A stretch of DNA of 64,000 nt from Acidobacteriota bacterium (GTDB taxonomy: Bacteria > Acidobacteriota > Vicinamibacteria > Marinacidobacterales > Marinacidobacteraceae). Under the pieces are notes generated by a model, which did no database searches, was not told the DNA's origin, and saw only the letters and a program-made list of their open reading frames with translations. Location of the stretch: the NCBI GenBank assembly GCA_022822745.1, contig JAJEAO010000102.1:20927-84926 (forward strand). Reading direction: 5' to 3'. The position numbers and the translations under genes were made by a program. Positions 52,047 through 60,834 of the stretch are shown in pieces (the first letter of the stretch is position 1; each line of letters starts with the position of its first letter).

Positions 52047-53798
52047 ATGGCGTTCACCAGCCTCGACTGGGCGGTCTTCGCGCTCTACGCGGCGATCGCG
52101 CTGGCCGTCGGCCTGGCCGTGGCGCGACGGGCGGGGACCGATACCGGCTCCTTCTTCCTCGCCGGACGGAGCCTCCCGTGGTGGGTGCTCGGCGTCTCGA
52201 TGGTGGCGACGACATTCTCCACCGACACGCCCAACCTGGTGGCCGAGCTGGTCCGCCAGAACGGAGTCGCCGCCAACTGGACCTGGTGGACGTTCTGCAT
52301 CACCGGGATGCTCACCGTGTTCGTGTTCGCGCCGCTGTGGCGGCGCAGCGGGCTCTCGACCGACCTGGGCTTCTACGAGCTGCGCTACTCGGGGCGCCCC
52401 GCCGCGTTTCTCCGCGGTTTCCGCGCGGTCTATCTCGGGGTGTTCTTCAACTGCGTCGTCATCGCCACCGTCACCCTCGCCGGAGCCAAGATCGGGGGCG
52501 TCCTGTTCGGACTGGAGAAGGGGACGGCGGTCCTGATCGCGGGCGCGCTCGCCGCCGCCTACGCCGTGGTCGCGGGATTCTGGGGCGTCGTCGTGACCGA
52601 CCTGCTCCAGTTCGTCGTCTCCATGGCGGGCGCGCTGGTCGCCGCGATCTGGGCGGTGAACCACCCGGATGTGGGAGGCCTCGCCGGCATCGCCGCAGAG
52701 TTCGGAGACCGGCTCGCGCTCGTGCCGCCGACCGGCAGCGACGCCTTCTGGCTGCTGTTCGTGGTCCCGGTCGCGATCCAGTGGTGGACCGTCTGGTACC
52801 CCGGAGCCGAGCCGGGGGGCGGCGGCTACATCGCCCAGCGGATGCTCGCCGCCCGCACCGAGCGGGACGCGCTCCGCGGAGCGCTGCTGTTCAACCTGGC
52901 GCACTACGCGCTTCGCCCGTGGCCGTGGATCGTCGTCGCGCTGGCGTCCCTGGCCGTCTATCCGGACCTCGACGCCGTCCGCAGCGCCCTGCCCGGGCTC
53001 GACCCGGCCCTCGTGGGCGATGACCTCGCCTACCCGCTGATGCTGCGCCTCCTGCCTCCCGGACTGCTCGGCCTCGCCGCCGCTTCCCTCGCCGGCGCCT
53101 ACATGTCCACCGTGGACACGCACCTCAACTGGGGCGCCTCCTATGTCGTCGAGGACGTGTACCGACGCTTCCTCCGACCCGGCGCGTCGGCCCGGGAGGC
53201 GGTCACGGTCGCCCGGATCGCCACCGTCGCCCTCATGGCCGCGGCCGGCCTGCTGACGCTGACCCTCGACACTGCCCGCGGCGGGTTCGGCCTGCTGCTC
53301 CAGATCGGCGCCGGGACCGGCCCCCTGTTCATCGCCCGCTGGCTGTGGTGGCGGATCAACGCCTGGAGCGAGATCGCGGCGATGGTCGGATCGCTCGTCG
53401 TCGCGGCTTCCCTGCCCGCCATCGGCATCGAGCCGGGCTCGCTGGACGGCCTGCTGCTCGGCCTCGCCGCCACCACCGCGATCTGGCTCCTAGCCACGAT
53501 GCTGACCTCGCCCGAACCCGCCGAGCACCTCGACCGGTTCGTCCTGAAGACCCGGCCCCCGGGGTTCGGCTGGCGGGCCGCCTACCGCCGGCTGCGGCGG
53601 AAGGCCCCGGCCGCCGGCCGCGCGTTCGTCGCGTGGCCGCTCGCCTGCGTCGTGACCTATTCGCTGATGTTCGGAACCGGGGCCGTCCTGTTCGGCGCGG
53701 GCGCGGCCGAGACCGCCGGCTGGGCGCTCGCCGCGCTCGTTTCCGGGGCGCTGCTGATCCGGATCCTCCGCCCCGCCCCCGAGGATGCCCGGACCTGA
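52047..53798 (+). CDS. Sodium:solute symporter (SSS family)
   Basis: 583 residues with 13-14 hydrophobic segments. The N-terminal FALYAAIALAVGLAVARR, then SFFLAGRSLPWWVLGVSMVA and TTFSTDTPN are the classic SSF opening with the sodium-binding first helix. GFWGVVVTDLLQFVVSMAGAL and LAGAYMSTVDTHLNWGASYVVEDVYRRF are further family blocks. It couples sodium influx to uptake of a sugar, amino acid or other small solute; the substrate is not readable. Its start lies 26 bases after the repeat array, and its 3' end overlaps the next gene by 14 bases. Confidence 0.92.
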   Translation: MAFTSLDWAVFALYAAIALAVGLAVARRAGTDTGSFFLAGRSLPWWVLGVSMVATTFSTDTPNLVAELVRQNGVAANWTWWTFCITGMLTVFVFAPLWRRSGLSTDLGFYELRYSGRPAAFLRGFRAVYLGVFFNCVVIATVTLAGAKIGGVLFGLEKGTAVLIAGALAAAYAVVAGFWGVVVTDLLQFVVSMAGALVAAIWAVNHPDVGGLAGIAAEFGDRLALVPPTGSDAFWLLFVVPVAIQWWTVWYPGAEPGGGGYIAQRMLAARTERDALRGALLFNLAHYALRPWPWIVVALASLAVYPDLDAVRSALPGLDPALVGDDLAYPLMLRLLPPGLLGLAAASLAGAYMSTVDTHLNWGASYVVEDVYRRFLRPGASAREAVTVARIATVALMAAAGLLTLTLDTARGGFGLLLQIGAGTGPLFIARWLWWRINAWSEIAAMVGSLVVAASLPAIGIEPGSLDGLLLGLAATTAIWLLATMLTSPEPAEHLDRFVLKTRPPGFGWRAAYRRLRRKAPAAGRAFVAWPLACVVTYSLMFGTGAVLFGAGAAETAGWALAALVSGALLIRILRPAPEDART

Positions 53799-54669
53799 CC
53801 CCCATCGTCGCATGCTCCCGGCCGCGCTCCTCGCGATCGCGGCGGCGGTGGCGAACCCGAGCGCGACCCACGGGGAACCCATCGGGGACAAGGAAGCCGC
53901 CAGGGCGCTCCTCGCGCGGGTGCTCGAAGCCCGGAAAGCGATCCGCCCCCTCGAGGCGCCGCTCCGGTACGACCAGCTCGTCACGACCGAGGCGCTCGAC
54001 GCCGAGCGTCGCGTGCGATCCACGAGCACCGCGCTCTACGAGTACCGGCCGGTCGCCGGCTTCCACCTCTGGAAGCTGCGGGAACTCGACGGTCAACCGA
54101 TCCGGGGACGCCGCCGAGCCGAGGAGGAGCGGCGCTACCGGGAAGCGATCGAGAACGCCCACCGGCAGGTGGAACGCGACCGGGAGGCGGCCGAACGTAG
54201 CGACCCGGACCACGAACCCGTCCCGCGCAACGGGATGGATCTCTTCTACCGGATCGTGGAAGACGCCCTCGAGCTCGACATGTTCGACGGAGAACTCCTT
54301 GAAGGACCGTCGTGGCGGGGGCGGGCGATGCAGGTGGTGCGCTTCCGGCCCCGACCCGGGTTCCGGGGCGCCCCGAACCGGATGCTGGGCGCGGTCTCCC
54401 GGTGCGCGGGGGAGCTGTGGGTGGATCCCGAGAGCCTTCAGATCGCCCGCGTGCGCGCCGAGCTGATCCAGAACCAGAACTTCTTCGCCGGTCTCTTCGG
54501 ACGCCTCTACGCCGGGACTCGGGCCGACGTCGAGAGCGAATTCGACGGCCGCATGTGGCTGCCGCAGCGGGTGACGATGACCGTGGACGCGCGGGTGTTC
54601 TTTTTCCGTCGGATCCGGCGACAGGTCCACTACGACTTCCTCGACTTCCGGGCCGAGGCGGCCCCCTGA
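53785..54669 (+). CDS. Secreted protein of unknown function
   Basis: 294 residues. The N terminus MPGPDPHRRMLPAALLAIAAAVA is a signal peptide; ATG 53812 would give a shorter n-region. The rest has a charged helical segment (RRRAEEERRYREAIENAHRQ) followed by beta-rich sequence with RCAGELWVDPESLQIARVRAE and QVHYDFLDFRAE. The alternating pattern recalls outer-membrane lipoprotein-sorting (LolA-like) folds, though I cannot name the family. It overlaps the symporter gene end by 14 bases, so the two are likely co-transcribed. Confidence 0.65.
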   Translation: MPGPDPHRRMLPAALLAIAAAVANPSATHGEPIGDKEAARALLARVLEARKAIRPLEAPLRYDQLVTTEALDAERRVRSTSTALYEYRPVAGFHLWKLRELDGQPIRGRRRAEEERRYREAIENAHRQVERDREAAERSDPDHEPVPRNGMDLFYRIVEDALELDMFDGELLEGPSWRGRAMQVVRFRPRPGFRGAPNRMLGAVSRCAGELWVDPESLQIARVRAELIQNQNFFAGLFGRLYAGTRADVESEFDGRMWLPQRVTMTVDARVFFFRRIRRQVHYDFLDFRAEAAP

Positions 54670-54717
54670 CGCGGCGGATCCCTGACGCGGCGGACCCGGA
54701 ACCGCTACCGTTTCCCC

Positions 54718-55464
54718 ATGCAGATCCTCGGCATCGAAGGCGTCCCGGAGGTCCGCCCGGGCGACGACCTTGCGCGGCTCCTGTTCGACGGCGCGGAACG
54801 GTGCGGTTTCGGAATCCGGGCCGGCGACGTCGTCGCGGTCTGCCAGAAGGTCGTCTCCAAGGCCGAAGGGCGGATCGTCCGGCGGGACGAGCTGAAGCCG
54901 GCGCGCGTCGTCCACGCGTGGGCGCTCGCGAACGACCGGGATCCCTGGGAGGTCCAGGCGGTCATGGCGGAGGCGCGCAAGGTCGTGAAGACCGGACGCG
55001 GGGTCCTGATCACCGAGACCCATCACGGCCTCGTCTGCGCCAACGCCGGCGTGGACCGTTCGAACGCTCCATCCGGGGCGTTCACGCTCCTCCCCCGCGA
55101 CCCCGACCGGTCCGCGGCGCGGCTCGCCGAGGCGCTCGGCCGTCTCGTGGGCGCCGACCCCGGGGTCGTCATCACGGACACCTTCGGGCGGCCCTTCCGC
55201 GAGGGCGCCGTGGGCGTCGCTCTCGGGGTGGCTGGCGTTCCCGGGCTCCTCGACTACCGGGGGCAGAAGGACACCGCCGGACGGAGGCTCCGCACCACGG
55301 TCGTGGCGTTCGCCGACGAGGTGGCGGCGGCAGCCGGACTGGTCGCGGGAAAACTGCGCCGGATCCCGGCCGTGGTCCTGCGAGGCCTGTCGCCGGAGAT
55401 CGAGTGCCCCCCCGGCGACGGCGCTTCGCTGCGGCGGCCGGAAGGAGAGGATCTGTTCCGGTGA
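54718..55464 (+). CDS. cofE: Coenzyme F420-0:L-glutamate ligase
   Basis: 248 residues. CofE adds glutamates to the F420-0 lactyl tail using GTP and metal ions. Diagnostic blocks: VAVCQKVVSKAEGRIV, VCANAGVDRSN, VITDTFGRPFREGAVGVALG, LLDYRGQKDTAGRRLRTT and ADEVAAAAGLVAGK. It overlaps npdG by 4 bases (GTGA), so the two make an F420 unit: synthesis of the polyglutamate tail and recycling of the cofactor. Neither a CofC/CofD/CofGH synthesis gene nor an F420-dependent dehydrogenase is visible nearby. Confidence 0.93.
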   Translation: MQILGIEGVPEVRPGDDLARLLFDGAERCGFGIRAGDVVAVCQKVVSKAEGRIVRRDELKPARVVHAWALANDRDPWEVQAVMAEARKVVKTGRGVLITETHHGLVCANAGVDRSNAPSGAFTLLPRDPDRSAARLAEALGRLVGADPGVVITDTFGRPFREGAVGVALGVAGVPGLLDYRGQKDTAGRRLRTTVVAFADEVAAAAGLVAGKLRRIPAVVLRGLSPEIECPPGDGASLRRPEGEDLFR

Positions 55465-56114
55465 CGCGCGCTCCGGCGGCCGTTCTCGCCGGCACCGGAC
55501 CATTCGGAGCGGCCCTGGCCCGACGGCTCGCGCTCTCCGGGATCGCGGTGACGATCGGCTCCCGCGAGGCGGCCCGGGCGAGAGCGGCCGCCGCGCAGCT
55601 CGACGCCCCCGGCCTCGACCTCGCGGGAGCGTCCAACCGGACCGCCGCGGCGCGCGCCGGCGCCGTGTTCCTCGCGGCGCCGTTCGCGGGGCAGGCCGCG
55701 CTGCTCGAGACGCTGGGGGCGGAACTGGACGGCAAGCTCGTCATCTGCTGCGCCGTGATCTGGCCACCGGGATCCCGACCGGAGACGTCCGCGGCCGAGG
55801 AAGCGGCGCGGGCGCTCCACTCCGCCGGGGCGGGGCGCGTCCGCGTCGCCGCCGCGTTCCAGACCGTGGCGGCCCGGGTTCTGGCCCACGACGGGACGCC
55901 CGGCGCGGACGATCCCGATGTCCTCGTCTTCGCCGACCGGCCGGAAGACCGCGAGGCCGCGGCCGAGGTCTGCGGCCTCACCGGGCTTCGGACCGTCCCG
56001 GCGGGCCCGTTGCGCGGGGCCCGCGCGGCGGAGGCGTTCGTGGGCGCCCTGATGCATCTGAACCGGATCGGGGCGCGTCACGCCGGGATCCGCCTCACCG
56101 GCCTCCGGAGCTGA
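55461..56114 (+). CDS. npdG: NADPH-dependent F420 reductase-like protein
   Basis: 217 residues from GTG 55461, overlapping cofE by 4 bases. The Rossmann opening AAVLAGTGPFGAALARRLA and VTIGSREAARARA (SR binding the NADPH phosphate) are the NpdG/Fno signature. DDPDVLVFADRPEDREAA and the closing VPAGPLRGARAAEAFVGAL with ARHAGIRLTGL match the family end. It transfers hydride between NADPH and F420. The glycine-rich loop reads GTGPFG rather than the usual GGTGxxG, a minor variation. Confidence 0.88.
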   Translation: MTRAPAAVLAGTGPFGAALARRLALSGIAVTIGSREAARARAAAAQLDAPGLDLAGASNRTAAARAGAVFLAAPFAGQAALLETLGAELDGKLVICCAVIWPPGSRPETSAAEEAARALHSAGAGRVRVAAAFQTVAARVLAHDGTPGADDPDVLVFADRPEDREAAAEVCGLTGLRTVPAGPLRGARAAEAFVGALMHLNRIGARHAGIRLTGLRS

Positions 56115-56120
56115 CCCCCG

Positions 56121-57110
56121 ATGGGCAGCCGCCGGCTCCGCCGCCTCGCGCTCTCCGCCCTGCCCTTCGCCGGGGCGGCCGCGATCCTGGGGCTGCTGTT
56201 CCGGCGGATTCCTCCGGAGCGGCTTGTCGAGGCGCTCGGGGGCGCGGACCTCCCGCGCTTCCTTCTGGCGCTCCTCCCGGTGTCCATCCTCTATGTCCTC
56301 CTCGACACCGCCGTGCTCCGCGCCGTGCTGCGCTGGTTCCACCCGCCCGGACTCCGCTACCGGGAAGCGCTGGCGGTTCGGGCGGTGGACTATCTGGTGA
56401 GTCTGTGGAACGGGAGGGCGTCCCAGGCCGCCATGGTGGGCGCGCTCGGGCGGCGGTTTCGCCGGACCGGAGGAGAAGGCGAGGATGCGTCGGGCGGTTA
56501 CCTGGAGTGCGCCGGGACGGTGCTGTTCCTCGACCTGTGCCAGCGGGCCCATCTCCTTCTGTGGGCGGCCGCGGGCGCGATCGCCCTCGGCCGGCAGGCC
56601 CCCGAGCGGGTGCCCCTCGCCGCCGGGCTCGGCCTCGCCGGGCTCGGTCTCCTCATCCTCTTTCTTCGCGGCCGGCTGCGCGGCGCCGGCCTGAGACCGC
56701 CCCGCTGGCGGCTCCTCCGCAGCCTCCGATCCGCGACCGCGCCCCGCTACCTCGCCGTGCTCGGCCTGAAGGCCCCGCAGCTCCTCGCGGCCGCCGTGGG
56801 CCACCATGTCGCTCTCGGGGCCTTCGGCATCCACATCCCGGTGCTGTCGCTCCTCGCCACGCTGCCGATCATCTTCCTCGCCGGAGCGCTCCCGATCGCC
56901 GTGGCCCGCGTCGGGACGAGCCAGGCCGCCTGGCTCCTCTTCCACGCCGGCGCGGCGGGCGCCTCGCTGGGCGCGCCGGCGGGGGAAGCCGCGCTCCTTG
57001 CCTACAGCCTCTCCGCCCACCTCACCTTCCTGCTCCTGAACGCCGCCCTCTCAGCGCCGTTCCTCCCCGCCGCCTGGCGGATCGTGCGACCCGAGCAGGC
57101 CCCCGCCTGA
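56121..57110 (+). CDS. Flippase-like membrane protein (LPG synthase TM/UPF0104 type)
   Basis: 329 residues with about 7-8 hydrophobic segments. The architecture and LPIAVARVGTSQAAWLLFHAG near the C terminus fit the lysylphosphatidylglycerol-synthase membrane domain family, also found in AglD-like flippases. LRYREALAVRAVDYLVSLWNGR is the matching conserved amphipathic region. The family moves or modifies lipids in the inner membrane; the exact substrate is unknown. It lies 6 bases after the F420 reductase gene, so it is probably co-transcribed. Confidence 0.7.
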   Translation: MGSRRLRRLALSALPFAGAAAILGLLFRRIPPERLVEALGGADLPRFLLALLPVSILYVLLDTAVLRAVLRWFHPPGLRYREALAVRAVDYLVSLWNGRASQAAMVGALGRRFRRTGGEGEDASGGYLECAGTVLFLDLCQRAHLLLWAAAGAIALGRQAPERVPLAAGLGLAGLGLLILFLRGRLRGAGLRPPRWRLLRSLRSATAPRYLAVLGLKAPQLLAAAVGHHVALGAFGIHIPVLSLLATLPIIFLAGALPIAVARVGTSQAAWLLFHAGAAGASLGAPAGEAALLAYSLSAHLTFLLLNAALSAPFLPAAWRIVRPEQAPA

Positions 57111-57164
57111 CCGGATCGAGCCGCGGTTGACTTATTCTCGCCGGCTACCGGAGGAAGGGCAGAG

Positions 57165-58577
57165 ATGAAGACACTCGGACGGATCGGGATGGTGGCCGCG
57201 CTGGCGGCCGGGATCGCAGGATGCGGCGGAGCTCCCGAAGAACCCCGCCCGGCCCGACCCACGGCGGCCGACTACGGGATCCCGGGCGCGAAGGAGCGGT
57301 TCGAGATCCAGCGCAACGCGATCGCCGAGAAGCTCCGACTGGCGCTCCTCCCGGCGATGCGGAACCACGGCATCGACATGTGGATCGTGCTCGACCGCGA
57401 GAACAACGAAGAGCCCCTCCATGTCGAGCTCGGCGGCGGTTTCGCCGGCGTCCGGGGCGCCTTCATCTTCCACGACGACGGCTCGGACACGGTCGAGAAG
57501 ATCTACTACAGCTCCCACGAGCAACCAGACAACTCGGTGATCACCCAGGTCTATGACGAGACCCTGTACTACGGCTACAGCCGCGAAGGGCTGACGCCGC
57601 ACCTCCGCAGGGTGGTCCACGAGCGGGATCCGCAGCGGATCGGCGTGAACACCTCGCACACGCTTCCCGAGGCCGACGGGCTCACCGTGGGTCTCAGCAA
57701 CTTCCTGATCGACACGATCGGCCCGGAGTACGCCGAGCGCATCGTTTCGGCGGAACTGCTCGTCCGCGACTTCCGGCTGGCGCGCACTCCGGCCGAAACC
57801 GAGATCTACACCAGGCTCCTCGAGTGGTCCGCCCGGTGGATGGAGGAAGCGCTCTCGACCGAGAACGTCACGACCGGCGTCACGACCGCGGAGGATGTGT
57901 TCTGGTGGATCGAGGATCGCGCCCGCGAGCTTGGCCTCACCGGCTGGGGAACCGTGCGCGTCGTCCGCGAGGGCGAGCTGCTCCCGATCCACGACCCCGA
58001 AATCCCGCTCGAGCCGGGCGACATCGTCGGGATAGACGGCGGGCTCCGGTATCTCCACTACCGGATCGACATCAAGCGCACCGCCTACATCCTGAGGCCG
58101 GGCGAAACCGAGATGCCGGAGAGCCTCCGGGAGGTCTGGCGGACGACACACGAGATCGGCGATTTCTACGCGAGCCTCATGGTTCCGGGCGCGGTCGGCG
58201 CCGAGACCTGGTCGGCCATCAACGCGGAGATGGAGAGTCGCGGCTACCGCGCCGCCGGACCCGACGCCGGTGGAGACGCCGTGACCACGACCGAGCCCGA
58301 AGTCGGCGTGTACGGGCACTCCGTCGGCAACGTGGCCCACGACATCGGCGCGCGGATCGCCGACGACATCCCGTTCGCCTACGGCGACCGGGTGCGGTTC
58401 CCGCTCCAGGCCGACGAGTGGGTCTCGATCGAGTTCCACGTGAGCATCCCGGTCCCGGAGTGGGACGGCAAGACCTGGTACGCCCGCTTCGAGGAGACCG
58501 CCCGGATCACGGAACAGGGAGCGGACTGGATGATTCCCACGCAGACGGAGCTGTTCCTCATCGAACCGGCGAACTGA
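57165..58577 (+). CDS. M24-family (Xaa-Pro aminopeptidase-like) lipoprotein, copy 1
   Basis: 470 residues; GGAGG lies about 10 bases before ATG 57165. Lipobox IAGC at the end of the signal (AALAAGIAGCGG). The N domain opens with LLPAMRNHGIDMWIVLDREN. The pita-bread core keeps metal ligands: VGIDGGLRYLHYRIDIKRTA (two aspartates), VYGHSVGN (histidine), IEFHVSIPV (glutamate) and YARFEETARI (glutamate). It should remove N-terminal residues before proline in the periplasm. The HSVGN in place of GHGIG shows it is a divergent subfamily, shared with the convergent copy at 59372-60778. Confidence 0.88.
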   Translation: MKTLGRIGMVAALAAGIAGCGGAPEEPRPARPTAADYGIPGAKERFEIQRNAIAEKLRLALLPAMRNHGIDMWIVLDRENNEEPLHVELGGGFAGVRGAFIFHDDGSDTVEKIYYSSHEQPDNSVITQVYDETLYYGYSREGLTPHLRRVVHERDPQRIGVNTSHTLPEADGLTVGLSNFLIDTIGPEYAERIVSAELLVRDFRLARTPAETEIYTRLLEWSARWMEEALSTENVTTGVTTAEDVFWWIEDRARELGLTGWGTVRVVREGELLPIHDPEIPLEPGDIVGIDGGLRYLHYRIDIKRTAYILRPGETEMPESLREVWRTTHEIGDFYASLMVPGAVGAETWSAINAEMESRGYRAAGPDAGGDAVTTTEPEVGVYGHSVGNVAHDIGARIADDIPFAYGDRVRFPLQADEWVSIEFHVSIPVPEWDGKTWYARFEETARITEQGADWMIPTQTELFLIEPAN

Positions 58578-58620
58578 CGCCGGGAGGAAGCTCTCCGGCG
58601 CTCGCGACATCTCGTGCGGC

Positions 58621-58740
58621 TCAGCGCCGATTCGAGCGGTACGCCCGGCTCCGGCGGAGGATCGCGTCGATTTCGTCGATTTCCATGACGCCACGCGCCG
58701 TGTCGTGACGATAGAGCACCCGCCAGCCAGCCCCGAAGTC
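58621..58740 (-). pseudogene. C-terminal fragment of a RelE/ParE-type toxin
   Basis: On the reverse strand, after an upstream stop (58741-58743), 39 residues read DFGAGWRVLYRHDTARGVME, then IDEIDAILRRSRAYRSNRR and a stop. GWRVLYRHD with a late Arg-Ser..Tyr-Arg is how RelE/ParE-like toxins end. No N-terminal half is in frame. It lies next to another RelE remnant, so two different toxin genes may have decayed here. Low certainty. Confidence 0.4.
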
Positions 58741-58759
58741 TCACGGTGCGGCGAGGAGT

Positions 58760-59024
58760 CGTGACTCGGCCGTCGGCAGCGGCCGAGAACATTCCATGAC
58801 AATGACTTGCACCGACTTGCCCCTCGCCTCGAGGCCGGTGTATGAAACTCCGGGGCCAGTCGCCGACACGGAGTCTGGCCCAACCTTTCCGCCCCTCGAC
58901 TGCCGAGCGTCACCCTGACCCGTTGCGAGATAGCGATGGATCGTACGCAGGATCCGGCTCCGCATCGGATCGGCCACCCGCCTCAGGTCTCGCCGGGCGC
59001 GACGAGCCAGCGACGCGCGTTCGA
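58760..59024 (-). pseudogene. RelE-type toxin gene broken by frameshifts
   Basis: Directly after the antitoxin gene stop, the reverse strand reads LIERASLARRARRDLRRVAD, then PMRSRILRTIHRYLATGQGD (helix and start of RelE). It changes frame to RLRVGDW, then changes frame again to SYTGLEARGKSVQVIVME. These are consecutive RelE blocks (RR..DLRRL....R.RI...I..LA..G.GD, RLRVGDWR, VVVL), so at least two frameshifts have killed the toxin. It starts where a coupled toxin gene should. The rest of the 58578-59371 gap holds the other fragment and the antitoxin. Confidence 0.55.
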
Positions 59025-59279
59025 TCAGGGGCCGAACTCCCTCTCGACTTCCTCCAGCGTGCGGGTGCGACCGGCCTCGTGGTCGGCCATCCCCTCTTCG
59101 ATGGCCCCGATGGCCTCAGCGCTGAGTGCGCGCTTGTCCACGGGAAGCGACTCGATGGCGGGCGGTCCCTCGCGGGCCGGGTCGATCAGCCCTTCGAGGT
59201 ACTCCGGCGCCATCGCGGTGCACGTATCGGGCACACGGTCCACGAGGCGGCGCAGCTCCTGGCGGGTCACCCTGCTCAC
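59025..59279 (-). CDS. Antitoxin-like protein partnered with the dead RelE gene
   Basis: 84 residues from GTG 59279. The C terminus KRALSAEAIGAIEEGMADHE then AGRTRTLEEVEREFGP is the usual toxin-binding end of RelE/ParE-associated antitoxins (L...A..AI..G..DI..GR..T.EEV...F). The N-terminal half (RQELRRLVDRVPDTCTAMAP) could be its DNA-binding part. The toxin gene that follows is frameshifted, so this would be an orphan antitoxin if expressed. A longer open frame upstream overlaps the M24 gene out of frame and was not used. Confidence 0.55.
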   Translation of the reverse strand: MSRVTRQELRRLVDRVPDTCTAMAPEYLEGLIDPAREGPPAIESLPVDKRALSAEAIGAIEEGMADHEAGRTRTLEEVEREFGP

Positions 59280-59371
59280 GCCGCCAATCCAGCACGCCCC
59301 CGCGCAGGCGCATGAGGCATTGTGCGCCGATTCGAAGCGACGGAGCCCATGGCGCGGTTCAGGCGCCGGGC

Positions 59372-60778
59372 TCAGTCCGGAGAATGGATCAGCAGGAGTT
59401 CGGTCTGTATCGGGATCATCGGCTCGAGTCCCTCCGGTCCCACGACTCCGATCTCCTCGAATCGGGCGGACCACTTCTTCCCTTCCCACTCGGGGATCGG
59501 CACGCCGACATGGAACTCCATGGCGACGAACTCGCCTTCCACGAGGGCGAAGCGCACGCGCTCCCCGAAGGCGAACGGAGCGTCCCGCGCAACGCGCGCG
59601 CCGATGTCGTGCAGGTCGTTCCCGAGCGAGTGTCCGTAGAGGGCGATCTCGTGCTCGGGCCCCACGTTCCCGATGCCGGGGTCGGTGCGGAGATCCTGCA
59701 CGTAGCCGTCGCGGAGCGCCTCTGCGATGATCGAATCGTAGATCTCGTGGCCGATGGCGCCGGGGACCATCCTGCTCGCGTAGAGGCGCGAGGTCTGGAT
59801 CACCTCCGCCCACGCGTTCCGGATGCTCTCCGGGGGCTCGGTCTCGCCCGGCCCGAGGACGTAGGCGGTCCGCTTCATGTCGCTCTCGAACTGCAAGTAG
59901 AAGAGTCCCGAGTCCACCGCGACGATGTCTCCGGGCTCGATGGGGATGTCCGCGGCGTGGCGCGGGAGCAGATCGCCGCGCCGCACCACCCGCACGGTAT
60001 GGAAGTTGCCCATGCCGAGTTCGAGCGCGCGGTCCTCGAACCATGCCGCCATGTCGAGCGCAGTGGTCTCGCCGGGGATGACGTGCGGCCCCGTCAACCC
60101 CTCGACCTGCCAGCGCGCGGTCCATTCGGTGAGCTGTCGATAGAGCTCCCGCTCGAGCGGAGTGCGGTGGATCCGGAAGTCGCGGATCAGGAGTTCCGCG
60201 GACGTGAGGCGCTCGGCGTACGTGGGGCCGATCGCCTCCACCAGCAGATCCCGAAGGGCGACGGTGAGCCCGTCCGCCTCCGGGAGCGTCTTCGAGGTGT
60301 TGATCCCGATCCGCCGGGGATCCCGGCTGTGGACCGCCTCCCGCAGTTCCGGAACGATTCCGTCGTCGCTGTAGCCGTAATAGACCTTCTCGTCGTAGAT
60401 CTTCTCGATCACCGAGTCGGCCGGCTGGACATGGGAACCGAGATAGATCTTCTCCGGCTCCTCGCCTCCCGCGTCGAAGAAGATGTACGCGGAGCGGACG
60501 CCCGCGAAGCCGCCGCCGATCTCCTCGTGGAGGGGATCCGGATGGTTCTCGCGGTCGAGGACGATCCACATATCGATCCCGTGCGCCCGCATTGCCGGAA
60601 GCAGCGTCGTCCGGAGCTTTTCCTCGACGATCGCCGTCTTGACGCGGGCCCGTTCGAGGGCTCCGGGCACGCCGTAGGGGAATCCGCCCGGAGCCTCCGG
60701 GGGAGGAGCGGGCGCCGGAGTGCAGCCGGCGGCGAGCAGACCCGAGAGAAGAACGAGGGAACAGCGCATGAAGGCCAC
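59372..60778 (-). CDS. M24-family (Xaa-Pro aminopeptidase-like) lipoprotein, copy 2
   Basis: 468 residues; ATG 60769 is an alternative start. Lipobox LAAGC (SGLLAAGCTP). It is clearly paralogous to the gene at 57165: it shares LLPAMRAHGIDMWIVLDREN, NTSKTLPEADGLTV and the ligand blocks VAVDSGLFYLQFESDMKRTA, LYGHSLGN, MEFHVGVPIPEWEG and SARFEE. Both genes converge on the decayed toxin-antitoxin remnants. It lies 56 bases downstream of the TonB receptor stop on the same strand, with a GC-rich hairpin between, so it could be read from the receptor promoter. Confidence 0.88.
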   Translation of the reverse strand: MAFMRCSLVLLSGLLAAGCTPAPAPPPEAPGGFPYGVPGALERARVKTAIVEEKLRTTLLPAMRAHGIDMWIVLDRENHPDPLHEEIGGGFAGVRSAYIFFDAGGEEPEKIYLGSHVQPADSVIEKIYDEKVYYGYSDDGIVPELREAVHSRDPRRIGINTSKTLPEADGLTVALRDLLVEAIGPTYAERLTSAELLIRDFRIHRTPLERELYRQLTEWTARWQVEGLTGPHVIPGETTALDMAAWFEDRALELGMGNFHTVRVVRRGDLLPRHAADIPIEPGDIVAVDSGLFYLQFESDMKRTAYVLGPGETEPPESIRNAWAEVIQTSRLYASRMVPGAIGHEIYDSIIAEALRDGYVQDLRTDPGIGNVGPEHEIALYGHSLGNDLHDIGARVARDAPFAFGERVRFALVEGEFVAMEFHVGVPIPEWEGKKWSARFEEIGVVGPEGLEPMIPIQTELLLIHSPD

Positions 60779-60787
60779 CTTGCGGGG

Positions 60788-60814
60788 GGCCGGGGCAGCG
60801 CCGCCACCCCGGCC
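60788..60814 (-). terminator. Perfect 8-bp stem between the TonB receptor and M24 genes
   Basis: GGCCGGGG (60788-60795) pairs exactly with CCCCGGCC (60807-60814) around an 11-base loop. It lies 20 bases after the receptor stop and 9 bases before the M24 start (ATG 60778). There is no U tract. It may partially terminate or modulate expression of the downstream peptidase. Confidence 0.4.
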
Positions 60815-60834
60815 GAAGAGGTCAGGTCAGACGA

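Noticed and set aside
49814..53123. Two long minus-strand open frames (747 and 680 codons) through the repeat array
   Set aside because: They only translate the 154/78-bp repeats in changing frames and run antisense into the protease and symporter genes.
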